Shown here: positions 1 to 8,888 of the stretch, piece by piece
Layout of the letters: every line of letters starts with the position of its first letter
Numbering within the stretch: the first letter of the stretch is position 1
Assembly (NCBI RefSeq): GCF_036227485.1
Contig: NZ_CP109479.1
Coordinates: 6,386,001 to 6,450,000 of the forward strand
Direction of reading: 5' to 3'
Origin: Streptomyces sp. NBC_01451
Lineage (GTDB): Bacteria; Actinomycetota; Actinomycetes; Streptomycetales; Streptomycetaceae
Length of the DNA: 64,000 bases
The notes under the pieces: model-generated
What the model was told of the DNA's origin: nothing
Databases searched by the model: none
Seen by the model: only the letters and a program-made list of their open reading frames with translations
Position numbers and translations under genes: made by a program

Positions 1-40
1 GTCATCGGAGCGGGGTGTGACCTGCTTCACATCGGTGACC

Positions 41-67
41 TGTCACGTGCGGTGCGGGTTGCTTGTC
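41..67 (+). promoter_or_regulatory. Candidate ECF41-type promoter
   Basis: A TGTCACG box at 41-47 is followed after exactly 16 nt by TGTC at 64-67. The ECF41 consensus, as I recall it, is TGTCACA-N16-CGTC, so this differs at one base in each element. It lies 50 nt upstream of an oxidoreductase gene, which is the kind of gene ECF41 factors control, and an ECF41 sigma gene follows that gene. No matching box was seen directly in front of the sigma gene. Confidence 0.6.
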
Positions 68-116
68 CCATGGGCGTCACCGGTACCGAAGCCGGTGCCC
101 GACCTTGGGAGACCCG

Positions 117-1295
117 ATGAACAAAGGCCACCGCATCGTCGTTCTCGGCGCCGGCTACACGGGCCTGTTCAGTGCCATCCGGCTGGCCCACCGCACCCGC
201 CGGACCGGCGTGATGATCACCCTGGTCAACCCCTCGGACAGGTTCGTCGAGCGACTGCGGATGCATCAGATCGCCGCGGGGCAGGAACTGGCCGACCACC
301 GGATCCCCGACCTGCTCGCCGGGACCGGCGTCACGTTCGTCCAGGGCGCCGCCACCGCCATCGACCCCGAGGCCCGGCAGATCACCGTCGACGGCGCCGA
401 GACCCTCGGCTACGACACGCTCGTCTACGCACTGGGCAGCTCGACCGACACCGGTAGGGTCCCCGGCGCCGACACCCAGGCGTTCACCCTCAACAACCCG
501 GAGACCGCCGGTCGGTTGGCCACGCGACTCACCGAGGTCGCCGCGTCCGGCGGCACGGTCACCGTCTGCGGCGGTGGCCTGACCGGCATCGAGGCGGCCA
601 CCGAGATCGCCGAGAGCCACCCCGGGCTGGGCGTCACGCTGATCAGCCTGGACGAGCCCGGCGGCATGATGGGCGCCAAGGCCCGCGCCTATCTCCACGG
701 CGCGCTGGACCGCCTCGGCGTCACCCTTGAGACCGGCGCCCGTGTCACCAAGGTGCTGCCCGACGCCGTCGAACTGGCCGACGGCAGGCTCGTCCGCTCC
801 GACGCGTGCCTGTGGACCACCGGCGTCAAGGTGTCGCCGCTCGCCGCCGACGCCGGGATCGCCACCGACGACCGTGGCCTCATCCTGGTCGACGCCACCC
901 TGCGTTCGGTTTCCCACCCGGAGATCCACGCCATCGGCGACGCCGCCGCCGTCCGGCTGGCCTGGGGACAGATCCACGGCACCTGCCAGAGCGGCCTGCC
1001 CACCGCCCAGTACACCGCCGACACCATCGCGCGGCTCGTACGCGGCAAGGCCGTCAAGCCGTTCCGCTTCGGCTACTTCCACCAGCCGGTCAGCCTCGGC
1101 CGCCGTGACGCCGTCATCCAGTTCACCAAGGCCGACGAAACCCCCCGCCGCACGCACCTCACCGGCCGGAGCGCCGCCGCGTACAAGGAGATGGTCAGCG
1201 GCAGCCCGCTCACGACCTACCGGTTCAGCAAGCGCATGAACGTCACCACCATCGTCTCCAAGGGCGGCCGGGCCACCCGCAAGCCCGCGGCATGA
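117..1295 (+). CDS. NAD(P)/FAD-dependent oxidoreductase (NDH-2-like)
   Basis: A 392-residue pyridine nucleotide-disulfide oxidoreductase fold protein. An N-terminal FAD-binding GAGYTG motif follows a beta strand at residues 5-15. A second Rossmann motif, GGGLTG, lies near residue 160 for NAD(P)H, and the family motif IGDAA near residue 280 contacts the flavin. It resembles NDH-2-type dehydrogenases but I see no obvious C-terminal membrane helix, so the electron acceptor is uncertain. The ATG at 117 has GGGAG 6-7 nt upstream; an upstream in-frame TTG at 63 has no ribosome binding site. An ECF41 sigma gene starts 72 nt downstream on the same strand. Oxidoreductases are one of the classic target classes of ECF41 factors, so this is probably the regulated gene. 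Confidence 0.88.
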   Translation: MNKGHRIVVLGAGYTGLFSAIRLAHRTRRTGVMITLVNPSDRFVERLRMHQIAAGQELADHRIPDLLAGTGVTFVQGAATAIDPEARQITVDGAETLGYDTLVYALGSSTDTGRVPGADTQAFTLNNPETAGRLATRLTEVAASGGTVTVCGGGLTGIEAATEIAESHPGLGVTLISLDEPGGMMGAKARAYLHGALDRLGVTLETGARVTKVLPDAVELADGRLVRSDACLWTTGVKVSPLAADAGIATDDRGLILVDATLRSVSHPEIHAIGDAAAVRLAWGQIHGTCQSGLPTAQYTADTIARLVRGKAVKPFRFGYFHQPVSLGRRDAVIQFTKADETPRRTHLTGRSAAAYKEMVSGSPLTTYRFSKRMNVTTIVSKGGRATRKPAA

Positions 1296-1367
1296 CGGGC
1301 GCGTCGGCAGTCGGCGCCATGATCCCGGACCTTGCCGCCCTGGTTTCGGTGCTGGCAGCATGAGCCG

Positions 1368-2261
1368 ATGGCCGACGCCAAGGACGAGCAGGACCCGTAC
1401 CTCGAACACCGCAGGCTGCTGTTCGCCACCGCCTACCGCATGCTGGGCAGCGTCACCGACGCCGAGGACGTCCTCCAGGACACCTGGCTGAGCTGGCGCA
1501 CCGCGGACCGCGACACGGTCCGCCACCCCAAGGCCTACCTGGTGCGCACGGTCACCAACCTCTCGCTGAACCGCCTCACCTCCGCACGGGCGACCCGCGA
1601 GACCTACGTCGGACCGTGGCTCCCCGAGCCCCTGCTGACCTCACCCGACATCGCCGCGGAGACCGAACTGGCCGACAGCGTCTCCACCGCGATGCTCGTC
1701 GTCCTGGAAACCCTCAGCCCCGTCGAACGCGCCGTCTTCCTGCTCCGCGAGGTCTTCGGCTACTCGCACGCCGAGATCGCCGAGACCCTCGAACGTCCCG
1801 AGCCGACGGTCCGCCAGATCGCCCACCGCGCACGCGCGCACGTCCAGGCCCGCCGCCCCCGCTTCGACGCCGACCAGGCCCGGCGCCGACAGGTCACCAC
1901 CCGGTTCATGGAGGCCTGCGCGGGCGGCGACCTGAACGCCGTCATGGAACTGCTCGCCCCCGAGGTCACCGCCTGGTCCGACGGCGGCGGCAAGGTGACC
2001 GCCGCCCGCCGCCCCCTCCACGGCACCGACCGCGTCGCGCGCTGGATCGTGGGGTTCCTGGCCAAGCCCGAACTGGCCGCCCTCACCATGGAGCCGGCTG
2101 TCATCAACGGCGAACTCGGCGTCCTGGCCACCCTCGCCGGACACACGGTCGGCGCCCTCTCGTTCGACCTCGCCGACGGCCGCATCCAGAACCTGCGCTT
2201 CCAGGTCAACCCCGAAAAGCTCAGCGGCCTGACCCCCGACAACAGTTTGGCGCGACCCTGA
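1368..2261 (+). CDS. ECF41-family RNA polymerase sigma factor (SigJ-like) with fused SnoaL-like domain
   Basis: A 297-residue extracytoplasmic function sigma factor. Region 2 (about residues 10-75) and region 4 (about 105-160, helix-turn-helix around AEIAETLERPEPTVRQ) are followed by a C-terminal SnoaL/NTF2-like domain of about 110 residues. It carries all three diagnostic ECF41 motifs: WLPEP in the linker, DGGGKV in the C-terminal domain, and NPEKL near the end (family form NPDKL). In ECF41 proteins the C-terminal domain replaces a separate anti-sigma factor and modulates activity. The ATG at 1368 gives the canonical start; an in-frame upstream start at 1332 would add 12 unlikely residues. 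It is probably cotranscribed with the upstream oxidoreductase. Confidence 0.93.
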   Translation: MADAKDEQDPYLEHRRLLFATAYRMLGSVTDAEDVLQDTWLSWRTADRDTVRHPKAYLVRTVTNLSLNRLTSARATRETYVGPWLPEPLLTSPDIAAETELADSVSTAMLVVLETLSPVERAVFLLREVFGYSHAEIAETLERPEPTVRQIAHRARAHVQARRPRFDADQARRRQVTTRFMEACAGGDLNAVMELLAPEVTAWSDGGGKVTAARRPLHGTDRVARWIVGFLAKPELAALTMEPAVINGELGVLATLAGHTVGALSFDLADGRIQNLRFQVNPEKLSGLTPDNSLARP

Positions 2262-2300
2262 AGCGTCCAGCGGCCTGTCGCCTACGACGCCGAAGAAGAT

Positions 2301-2347
2301 CCTCGTCTGCCCTCGTCTGCCCTCACCTGCCCTCACCTGCCCTCACC
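2301..2347. repeat. Tandem 10-bp repeat
   Basis: Four full copies and one partial copy of a CCTC(G/A)(T/C)CTGC-type 10-mer, in the 277-nt gap between the sigma gene and the next gene. The first two copies read CCTCGTCTGC and the next two CCTCACCTGC. Nothing else was recognised in this gap. Confidence 0.8.
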
Positions 2348-2538
2348 GGGACAGTCGTGACGACGTGGTCGTCCCACGCCGACCGCAGCCCCATGCCGCC
2401 GACAGCGCAGGTCGCACGGGCCAAATCCTTTTTGCAGACGGCCCCATTCCCTCGCGCGGACGGTTCCTTGCTGGCAGGCTCGGACACGTGACGTACGTAG
2501 TGACTGTGGACACCTGCATCCCGGAGGGAACTCGGGAG

Positions 2539-3672
2539 ATGGACCCGCTTCAGCGCGCCGGTGCCGTGGCGCTCATCGAGGACGGATTCGGCTCTGTCCG
2601 GGCCGTCGAAGGGCCCGACGGTGTGAAAGTCGATCTTCTGGACACCATGGTGGCCGTCCATCCCGGTGGTGCCCTTCTGAAGGTCGTCGTGGACGCTCCC
2701 GCACTGGAGGCCGCCGAGGAATCGGTGCAGGCACTCGTGGACGAACTGCTGGAGCGCTCGGAGCTGTTGGCCGACTGGACGATCGAGCGCTGCGAGGTCG
2801 AACTGCACCAGGATCTGGCCAGGGAGAGCCTTGAGGCAGCCGAGGGTCCGGATGTCCCGCCCGATGATCCCGCTGCCCGGAAGGCCCGGCACACCGACGG
2901 CCCAGCAGCCGAAGGCACCGAAGGGGGCTACGACGCCGAGGCGAAAGCCGCGGCGGTGCGAAGCCGGATGCTGGGGCTGGCGGACGAACTGCGCTCCTTC
3001 CCTCCGGTCATGTTCGGCGTGATCGACAACGAGGACGACGAGGACGACGAGGACGGCGAGAACGACGAGAACGACGAGAGGGAAAACAGCAATGACAGGT
3101 TCGCTGTCCCGCCGGAAAGCGCCAGACTTGCCGCCGGTGCCTTGGTCTACGCGACCGACATCCTGGTGGACGAGCTGTTCGAGGACGTGCAGATCCTGAC
3201 ACAGGAGGAGGCAAGCGTCGCGGAATGCGAGGGTCCCCTGTGGCACCTGGAGCGCCTTCCGGACCGGTACGCCCTCCAGTACGACGCCCGCTTCGCCCGT
3301 CGCTTCCTGGTGACGGTGATCGCCATGACCACCCGCTTCACCGATGGGAGCTTCGAACGACTCAGCTGCGTCGCCGAGGAACTCGCCCTGAGATTCCTCC
3401 TGAGCCAGGCGACCATGACCCTGGAGCTGTACGAGCTGCTCGACGACGACGTGTCCTCCGCCCTCGACGCGCTCGCCGGCAATGTCTACGAAGACATGGA
3501 CCACGAGTGGCTCTACGACGCCTCGATGGACGGGATCGGCGAAGCCTCCGGGAGCGCCGCGTTCGGAGTCGCGCCGATGGCACTCGATTCGTGGTTCACC
3601 CCGTTCGACGAGGGCAGTTGCGTCCATCCGTCCGCGTCGGACGAACCCGAACCCGAAGCGGCAGTGCAGTGA
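2539..3672 (+). CDS. Hypothetical acidic protein
   Basis: A 377-residue protein that I do not recognise. It is strongly acidic, with a low-complexity Asp/Glu/Asn stretch at about residues 161-186 that probably acts as a flexible linker between two helical halves. It has no signal peptide and no membrane segment. The second half is rich in Leu and Ala helices and acidic residues. The ATG at 2539 is preceded by GGAGGG with about 10 nt spacing. An in-frame GTG at 2488 would add 17 residues and cannot be excluded. Codon use is normal for the region. The downstream segment is decayed, so this gene stands alone. Confidence 0.7.
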   Translation: MDPLQRAGAVALIEDGFGSVRAVEGPDGVKVDLLDTMVAVHPGGALLKVVVDAPALEAAEESVQALVDELLERSELLADWTIERCEVELHQDLARESLEAAEGPDVPPDDPAARKARHTDGPAAEGTEGGYDAEAKAAAVRSRMLGLADELRSFPPVMFGVIDNEDDEDDEDGENDENDERENSNDRFAVPPESARLAAGALVYATDILVDELFEDVQILTQEEASVAECEGPLWHLERLPDRYALQYDARFARRFLVTVIAMTTRFTDGSFERLSCVAEELALRFLLSQATMTLELYELLDDDVSSALDALAGNVYEDMDHEWLYDASMDGIGEASGSAAFGVAPMALDSWFTPFDEGSCVHPSASDEPEPEAAVQ

Positions 3673-3845
3673 AGCTTTCCGTCGAGCAGGGGGCCTGAAG
3701 GCGCTGTCCTGCGTGCGGCCGACCTGCTGAGTTCGCCGGGCTGGCGGTTTGACGCTGTCGGACGCGCACTCTCCGCTTGCGAAGCCATGCCGCGCGGGTG
3801 GGATCAGCGGCTCCGCCCCGCCGTCCAGCAGCGGACGTATCCCAC

Positions 3846-3978
3846 TGCGGACGTATCCCGACTCTTCGGCGGCCTGGGCCGGTTCGACAGACGCGTGCAG
3901 GGCGTCCGCGGACGAGAAGCCCCCGCCGATGGGCGCCTGGTCCAGCACCGACAGACGCAGCGCCGTGGACGGCGCCAT
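3846..3978 (-). pseudogene. Truncated N-terminus of an LLM-class (luciferase-like) flavin monooxygenase
   Basis: The ATG at 3978, with a GAGAGGGG ribosome binding site, opens a frame whose first 44 residues match the start of MsnO8-type luciferase-like monooxygenases: a beta strand RLSVLDQAP, then an SADAL-type helix and EESGY. After residue 44 the family signature (normally GYHRYWVAEHH) is lost and the frame runs into unrelated sequence. A repeated CGGACGTATCCC occurs at the break point, consistent with a deletion between short repeats. I call this the 5' fragment of a dead gene. Confidence 0.6.
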
Positions 3979-3990
3979 GGGGAACCCCTC

Positions 3991-4607
3991 TCATTTCCCC
4001 GCCCGGGCGATGGCGGGCACGATCCGGTAGTCACGCTGGAGACCAGGTTGTGCAGGCCGCCGGCGGCGATGGCCCGCAGCGCGGGTACCTCGCGCGGGTA
4101 ACTCTGCCTCCGCCTGCTCGGGCGTGAACCCGTTCAAGGGCCAGTCGTGGGCGGTCGCGCCCCGCAGACAGGGTGGTGAAACCCGCCCCCGTAGTACGTC
4201 GGCGACGTGACCGTAGCGATCTCGGTCTCGCGCTGCTCCGGCCACGACAACGTCCAGGACGCTCCGAGGCCGCCGTCCCGGATGCGCCGGACCCCGGTCG
4301 CACCGGCCTCGCCCTCGCCGGAGAACAGAGCGACGAGGAACAGAGCGACGTCGAGCTCGTGTCCAAGACCTGCACGGCGTAGGGGGAGCAGTTCGACGGG
4401 CCGCCGGAAGTGCCGTTCCTTACCGGGGCGGGACACTGTGTCGCCGCCCTTGCCGTGGCTGCCGTCATGCAGGTCGGCGAAGTGCCGGGCCATTGCCGAC
4501 CGGTCATCCCACTCGGCTGCCTCGCGCCGAGGGTCGTCGAGGCGTCCGGAGGTGGAGGGCCGTGGGCAGGCGTCCGGCGGCTCGTACCGCCCGTCGTCAG
4601 TGCGCAC
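3991..4607 (-). pseudogene. Decayed ORF upstream of the LLM fragment
   Basis: Protein-like segments lie in different frames on the minus strand. From about 4607 down to 4134 one frame ends in YYGGGFHHPV. A second holds NGFTPEQAEAE. A third holds PREVPALRAIAAGG, and a last one holds DYRIVPAIARAGK, ending in TGA at 3991 just before the LLM fragment's start. At least two frameshifts would be needed to join them. The family is not recognised. The stretch 3673-3845 holds nothing else I can support. Confidence 0.4.
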
Positions 4608-6045
4608 TCGACCGGGCGCCGCGCAGGAACAGGGCGCTGGTGAGGGTGCCGAGGAGCACGATGGCGGCGTTCACAGCGATCGCGACCTTCAGACCGCCGA
4701 GGATGGCCGCGGCCCCGCTGCCTGTCATGGCAGCGCTGGTGATGGCGCTCATGATGGGCGTACCCATGGTGATGCCGACCTGCTGGGTCATGGTGGCGAG
4801 GCCGGTTGCCAGGCCCTGTTCGTGATCCGCGAGCCCCGACGTGGCGGTGACCATGAAGCCCACGATGACGAGCATGTTGCCGATGCCACCGGCGAAGGTG
4901 GCGACCAGCAGCAGCCACATCCACGAGCGGTCGTCACCGAGACCGAGCAGGGCGACGGTGAACACGGTCTGCAGGATGCCGCCCACGATCAGCGTCCGCC
5001 TGGTGCCGGTCTTCCCGATGACCCGCGGGGCCATGGAACCGCCCACGATCGTTCCGATGCCCAGGACGCCGAAGGACAGGCCGGCGGCGAGCGGGGAGAA
5101 GCCGAGCACCTCCTGGAGGTAGAGGGTCAGCAGGAAGACCAGCGAGGTCTCGGTGAGGAACGCGATCAGACCGGCGACGTTGCCCCAGGCCACGGAGCGT
5201 TTGCCGAGCACGCCGAGCGGGACCAGTGGCGCGGACACCTTGCGCTCGACGGCGTAGAACACGAGCAGCAGTGCCACGCCCGCCGCCAGCGGCAGCAGCG
5301 CGTCGGCCGAGCCCCAGCCCTTCTCGCCGGCCTGGGTGAGGCCGAGGACGATGGCCAGCAGGCCGAGCGTGACGCTGATGGCGCCGGGCAGGTCCAGCTC
5401 CGGACGCTTGTCGGGACGGGATTCCTTGATGACCGTCGGGGCGATGACCAGCACGGCGAGGGCGACGGGCACGTTGATGAAGAACGCCCAGCGCCACGAC
5501 AGCAGGTCGGTCAGCAGGCCGCCGAGGACGGCTCCGGTGGTGAACCCGGCGGACATCAACGCCCCGTTGAGCCCGAGCGCCTTCTCGCGCAGCGGACCCT
5601 CCGGAAACGAGGTCGTCAGGAGCGACAGCCCGGCCGGGGTGACGGCGGCGGTGGCCAGACCCTGGCAGACGCGGGCCGCGATCAGTACCTCCGGGCTCTG
5701 CGCCAGGCCGCCCGCAAGCGAGGCCGCGCCAAGGAGGACGAGGCCGCCGAGAAACAGCCGGCGACGGCCGAACAGGTCCGCGACCCGGCCGAAGAGCAGC
5801 GTGAAGCCGGCAGCGCACAGAGCGAACGAGGTGGCGATCCACTGCAGGTGCCCGAGCGAGAAGCCCAGGCCCTCACCGATCACAGGCAGTGCCACGTTCA
5901 GGATGGAGAAGTCCACGGCCAGCATGAACTGGGAGGCGAGCAGCAGCACCAGCACCAGCCGGAGTCCGGGTGTGAGCACGGTTGGCGCGGTGTCGGCGGC
6001 GGTGCCGGACGCGGTACCGGCAGCCTCCGAATCAGTGACAGACAT
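4597..6045 (-). CDS. MFS drug-efflux transporter (DHA2/EmrB-QacA type, about 14 TM)
   Basis: A 482-residue integral membrane protein with about 14 hydrophobic helices, which probably exports drugs or toxic metabolites by proton antiport. The first helix (LVLVLLLASQFMLAVD) and the motif A region GRVADLFGRRR between helices 2 and 3 are typical of the DHA2 family. The ATG at 6045 has an AAGGA box about 9 nt upstream. It is divergent from an XRE-type regulator at 6295, with a 249-nt shared intergenic region, the usual arrangement of a locally regulated efflux gene. Confidence 0.9.
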   Translation of the reverse strand: MSVTDSEAAGTASGTAADTAPTVLTPGLRLVLVLLLASQFMLAVDFSILNVALPVIGEGLGFSLGHLQWIATSFALCAAGFTLLFGRVADLFGRRRLFLGGLVLLGAASLAGGLAQSPEVLIAARVCQGLATAAVTPAGLSLLTTSFPEGPLREKALGLNGALMSAGFTTGAVLGGLLTDLLSWRWAFFINVPVALAVLVIAPTVIKESRPDKRPELDLPGAISVTLGLLAIVLGLTQAGEKGWGSADALLPLAAGVALLLVFYAVERKVSAPLVPLGVLGKRSVAWGNVAGLIAFLTETSLVFLLTLYLQEVLGFSPLAAGLSFGVLGIGTIVGGSMAPRVIGKTGTRRTLIVGGILQTVFTVALLGLGDDRSWMWLLLVATFAGGIGNMLVIVGFMVTATSGLADHEQGLATGLATMTQQVGITMGTPIMSAITSAAMTGSGAAAILGGLKVAIAVNAAIVLLGTLTSALFLRGARSSAH

Positions 6046-6294
6046 GACGTCGGGTCCTTTTCCTCAAGGTTCCTGATGGTTCCTGACACCCGCGCGCACT
6101 GGGTCGCATCACGCGCGGTTACGGAGAGGAGGCTCGTCGATGCCGGGACCGCCAGCCAGAACCCTGTCTCGCGCAGCCGGCGGGAGGGTAGTCATCGCAG
6201 GACCACCCTCACGGCCCCCGTCCCGCGGCACAGGTGGGCATGATGGGAAGTCAGTGGCCACGGCCTGCCGCACTCCGCCCACCTGGAGGCATGG

Positions 6295-7179
6295 ATGGAC
6301 GCCCCTTCCGAGCTGGGAGACTTCCTCAAGTCCCGCCGTGCCGCGCTGCGTCCCGAGGACGTCGGCATCACTCCGTACCCGAACCGCCGCCGGGTCACCG
6401 GCCTGCGCCGCGAGGAGCTGTCGATGCTCGCCGGTGTCAGCATCACCCACTACACCCGGCTCGAACAGGGGCGTGCCCTCAGTGCCTCCGACGGCGTGCT
6501 GGAGTCGATCGCGCGCATCCTGCGCCTGTCCGACGACGAGACGGCCCATCTGAAGAACCTCGCCCGCCCCGCCGTCGCGTCGTCCAGGCCGGCTCCGCCC
6601 CGGGTGGCACACGCCGACGCCTCGGTCCGGCAACTGCTGGCGGCCATGACCGACATACCGGCCCTCGTCCTGGACCGGCACAACGACGTCCTCGCCTGGA
6701 ACCGGATGGGGCACGCCCTGCTCGCCGGACACCTGGCGCCCGAGAGCCCGGACACCCCGGCGACCCGCCCCAACCTGACCCGGATGCTCTTTCTGGACGA
6801 GCAGTACCAGGAGTTGTTCACGAACTGGAACGAGGAGGCTCAACTCGGCGTGGCCTCCCTGCGCCTGGTCGCGGGCCAGCATCCCCACAACCGTGCCCTC
6901 GCGGAACTCATCGGCCAACTCACCATGAACTGCGACGAGTTCGCATCCCGCTGGGCCCGGCACCCGGTACGAACCTGTACGTCCGTGGTGAAGCACCTGC
7001 GCCATCCGATGGTCGGCGCGATGGACCTCAGCTTCGAGAACCTCGTCATCCCCGGCGCTTCTGGCCAGCGACTCATCGCTTACACGGCCGAGCCCGGCTC
7101 ACCGTCGGAGGCGGCGCTGCGGCTTCTCGGCAGCGTGACGGCTCCGGTGGTGGAGGACCCGACGACGGTACGCCGCTGA
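6295..7179 (+). CDS. XRE-family transcriptional regulator with MmyB-like ligand-binding domain
   Basis: A 294-residue regulator. The N-terminal helix-turn-helix (about residues 8-75) contains LRREELSMLAGVSITHYTRLEQG, typical of MmyB-like regulators. The remaining 200 residues form the MmyB-like PAS-related domain, which in this family is thought to bind hydrophobic ligands. The ATG at 6295 has GGAGG 5 nt upstream and is preferred over the ATG at 6291 in another frame. It is divergently oriented to the MFS gene, which it probably represses. Confidence 0.9.
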   Translation: MDAPSELGDFLKSRRAALRPEDVGITPYPNRRRVTGLRREELSMLAGVSITHYTRLEQGRALSASDGVLESIARILRLSDDETAHLKNLARPAVASSRPAPPRVAHADASVRQLLAAMTDIPALVLDRHNDVLAWNRMGHALLAGHLAPESPDTPATRPNLTRMLFLDEQYQELFTNWNEEAQLGVASLRLVAGQHPHNRALAELIGQLTMNCDEFASRWARHPVRTCTSVVKHLRHPMVGAMDLSFENLVIPGASGQRLIAYTAEPGSPSEAALRLLGSVTAPVVEDPTTVRR

Positions 7180-7249
7180 CGCCCTGCCGAAACCGCCACA
7201 GGGCGAGGCGAGGCTCCAACGGGTGCCAAGGCGTGGACGGGGAGTGGAG

Positions 7250-7560
7250 TGCCGTGGAAGACCTGGCTGGTGTGCCAGACGCGGTGGTCGGCCGGGGCAG
7301 GGGAACGCTTGGCTACGGGCCTATGAGCCGACGCCCCGCGAGGGCGACGACATGCTCGCGGGCGGGGAGGCTGTGCCCGACGAAGTGCCGGGAGACGAGG
7401 ATGCGGTGGCCGTCGTCGAAGAGTCTGTGGTGCAGCGAGCAGAGGCACAGCCCGTTGTCGATGTCGTCGGGTCCTCCGAAGGCCCCCCAACGTATGGGTG
7501 CCGCTTCGGAGGACCCAACCGGAACCGTGCCGATCCTGTGCCGCCGTAGCCGCAGAACGC
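7250..7560 (-). pseudogene. Decayed HNH endonuclease (ScoMcrA-like C-terminal domain)
   Basis: A minus-strand frame contains AAPIRWGAFGGPDDIDNG followed by LCLCSLHHRLFDDG, the HNH core seen in Streptomyces phosphorothioate-dependent restriction endonucleases (normally AAHIRWWAFGGPDxVDNG). The first HNH histidine is Pro here (codon CCC). The C-terminal tail, WHTSQVFHGTP, is in a different frame, so there is a frameshift. The N-terminal DNA-recognition domain is absent. It is therefore a non-functional remnant, just outside the left island repeat. Nothing else was recognised in 7180-7720. Confidence 0.65.
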
Positions 7561-7668
7561 GCACCCGCCAAAAGCCGTGCAGAACCGCTCTCAACCGGAC
7601 TGCCGCGCTCTCCACCAGGAAGTCGGTCCGGCCTCGCGCCGCCGCGCTATCGTGCCTACGGGCATAGC

Positions 7669-7685
7669 CCTGACCAGCAAAAACG
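7669..7685 (+). repeat. att-associated 17-bp block, left copy
   Basis: CCTGACCAGCAAAAACG is identical to 20419-20435. Here it lies 36 nt before the 48-bp direct repeat, on the chromosomal side of the island boundary. Confidence 0.8.
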
Positions 7686-7721
7686 TTCCCCGGAGGGAGG
7701 ATGCAAGCGACGTGCGTGCAG

Positions 7722-7769
7722 AGCGCCCCCGGCAGGACTCGAACCTGCGGCCAAGCGCTTAGAAGGCGC
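7722..7769 (-). repeat. Attachment-site repeat (partial tRNA-Arg 3' copy)
   Basis: 48 bp identical to 20462-20509. It covers the anticodon arm, variable loop, T arm and 3' acceptor strand of tRNA-Arg(TCT), but lacks the D arm and 5' acceptor strand, so it is not a functional tRNA. It marks the distal boundary of a tRNA-integrated element spanning about 7.72-20.5 kb. The interval 7770-8361 holds no gene that I can support. Confidence 0.88.
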
Positions 7770-8361
7770 TTGGCGAGGACATGGCTGCTGTGGCTTTGAC
7801 CTGCCCTTACGTAGCGCCCTTATGGGCCGTCAGTGAACCTTCCGGCATTTTCGGGAAGGCTCCGCAGGCCGCGGCTGCTGACGGGTGTCTGGATGGCCTG
7901 CGGGACACCTTTCGAACCTGGTCTATCAGGGTCGCCGTCTCTCCGGAGGCCAGCCGCACCGACAGATCGCAGGCGTCGGGATCGTCAGTGCGCCCACACG
8001 GAGCCCTGGCGAGCGCCGGAGCTTTAGGCACAGTGCGCGCTCAGGGTCCGTGAGCCGTCGTGGTGGGCGACGACCGACAGACGGCGCTGTTCCCGTGTCG
8101 TCGGGTCATGGCGCACGCCGATCCCCGGCAACGGCGTACTGCTCAGGCGTGGAGCACCTACGACTGCCCCCTGTCTGGTTTGGGTGTTACCTCGGACAGC
8201 TGTTGGTGCCACCCTAGCGAGCGTCTGCATTCGGCCACGGAAGTGCGGCCGAGGGCCAAGTGGGAGAATCCGCGTCCAGGGGGCCGAGGGTAACGGTCGC
8301 CGGGGGCGGCCGATGCCTCTCTCTCCGCCGGCACCCGGAAGGTCTGGAAGGAGACGTCAGC

Positions 8362-8799
8362 ATGATCGAGTGGGTGTCTCTCAGTACCGGGGCACGGCCC
8401 GTTCCCCGGCCGGTCGCCACGCCGCTGGTGTGGGCTGCGGCCTTCGGCGGTGCCCTGGCGCTCGGGGCGCTACTCAACACCCTCATAGGCACTGACCAGC
8501 CTGAACTCGCCCTGCTGGCGCTGTCCCTGCTGGCAGCCCTGCTGGGTCTGTGCGCCCGCTTCACCGCGGCCCCCGGTACGGCCGTGCTGTGCTGGTTTTT
8601 CCTCAACGGCTTCGGCATCCCGCCCGCGGGCACCCTCACCTGGGCCGGACACCGCGACACGTTCTGGCTCGCCTGCCTGCTCGCCGCAACTCTCGTGGGC
8701 ACGGCGCTGGCCCGCCTGCTCCATGCCCGCGCCGCCTACCGCCGTATCGCCGAGGGAGTCGTGGCGACAGAGCCGGGCGACCGGCCGCGCCACTTCTGA
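8362..8799 (+). CDS. Small multi-pass membrane protein
   Basis: 145 residues with four predicted membrane helices at roughly residues 20-40, 45-65, 70-90 and 100-120, and a short polar C-terminus. The arrangement resembles the four-helix DUF4118 sensor module of KdpD-like kinases but without a kinase domain; the function is unknown. The ATG at 8362 is preceded by AAGGAG with 8-nt spacing. It is the first intact gene inside the tRNA-Arg island. Confidence 0.72.
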   Translation: MIEWVSLSTGARPVPRPVATPLVWAAAFGGALALGALLNTLIGTDQPELALLALSLLAALLGLCARFTAAPGTAVLCWFFLNGFGIPPAGTLTWAGHRDTFWLACLLAATLVGTALARLLHARAAYRRIAEGVVATEPGDRPRHF

Positions 8800-8888
8800 C
8801 CTGCGTCTCGGGCGTACACGCAGAAACGGATGGGGCTGTCTCATCCGAAGGCGAGGTGCTGCGCCACCACCTGTTGTGCGTACTGCGG

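Noticed and set aside
4207..6243. 678-residue plus-strand ORF opposite the MFS gene
   Set aside because: Highly polar Gln/Gly/Arg sequence without domains; the minus strand encodes a 14-helix transporter.
7724..7796. Second tRNA-Arg at the left repeat
   Set aside because: The 5' acceptor strand and D arm are missing, so no cloverleaf forms; it is only the att duplication.
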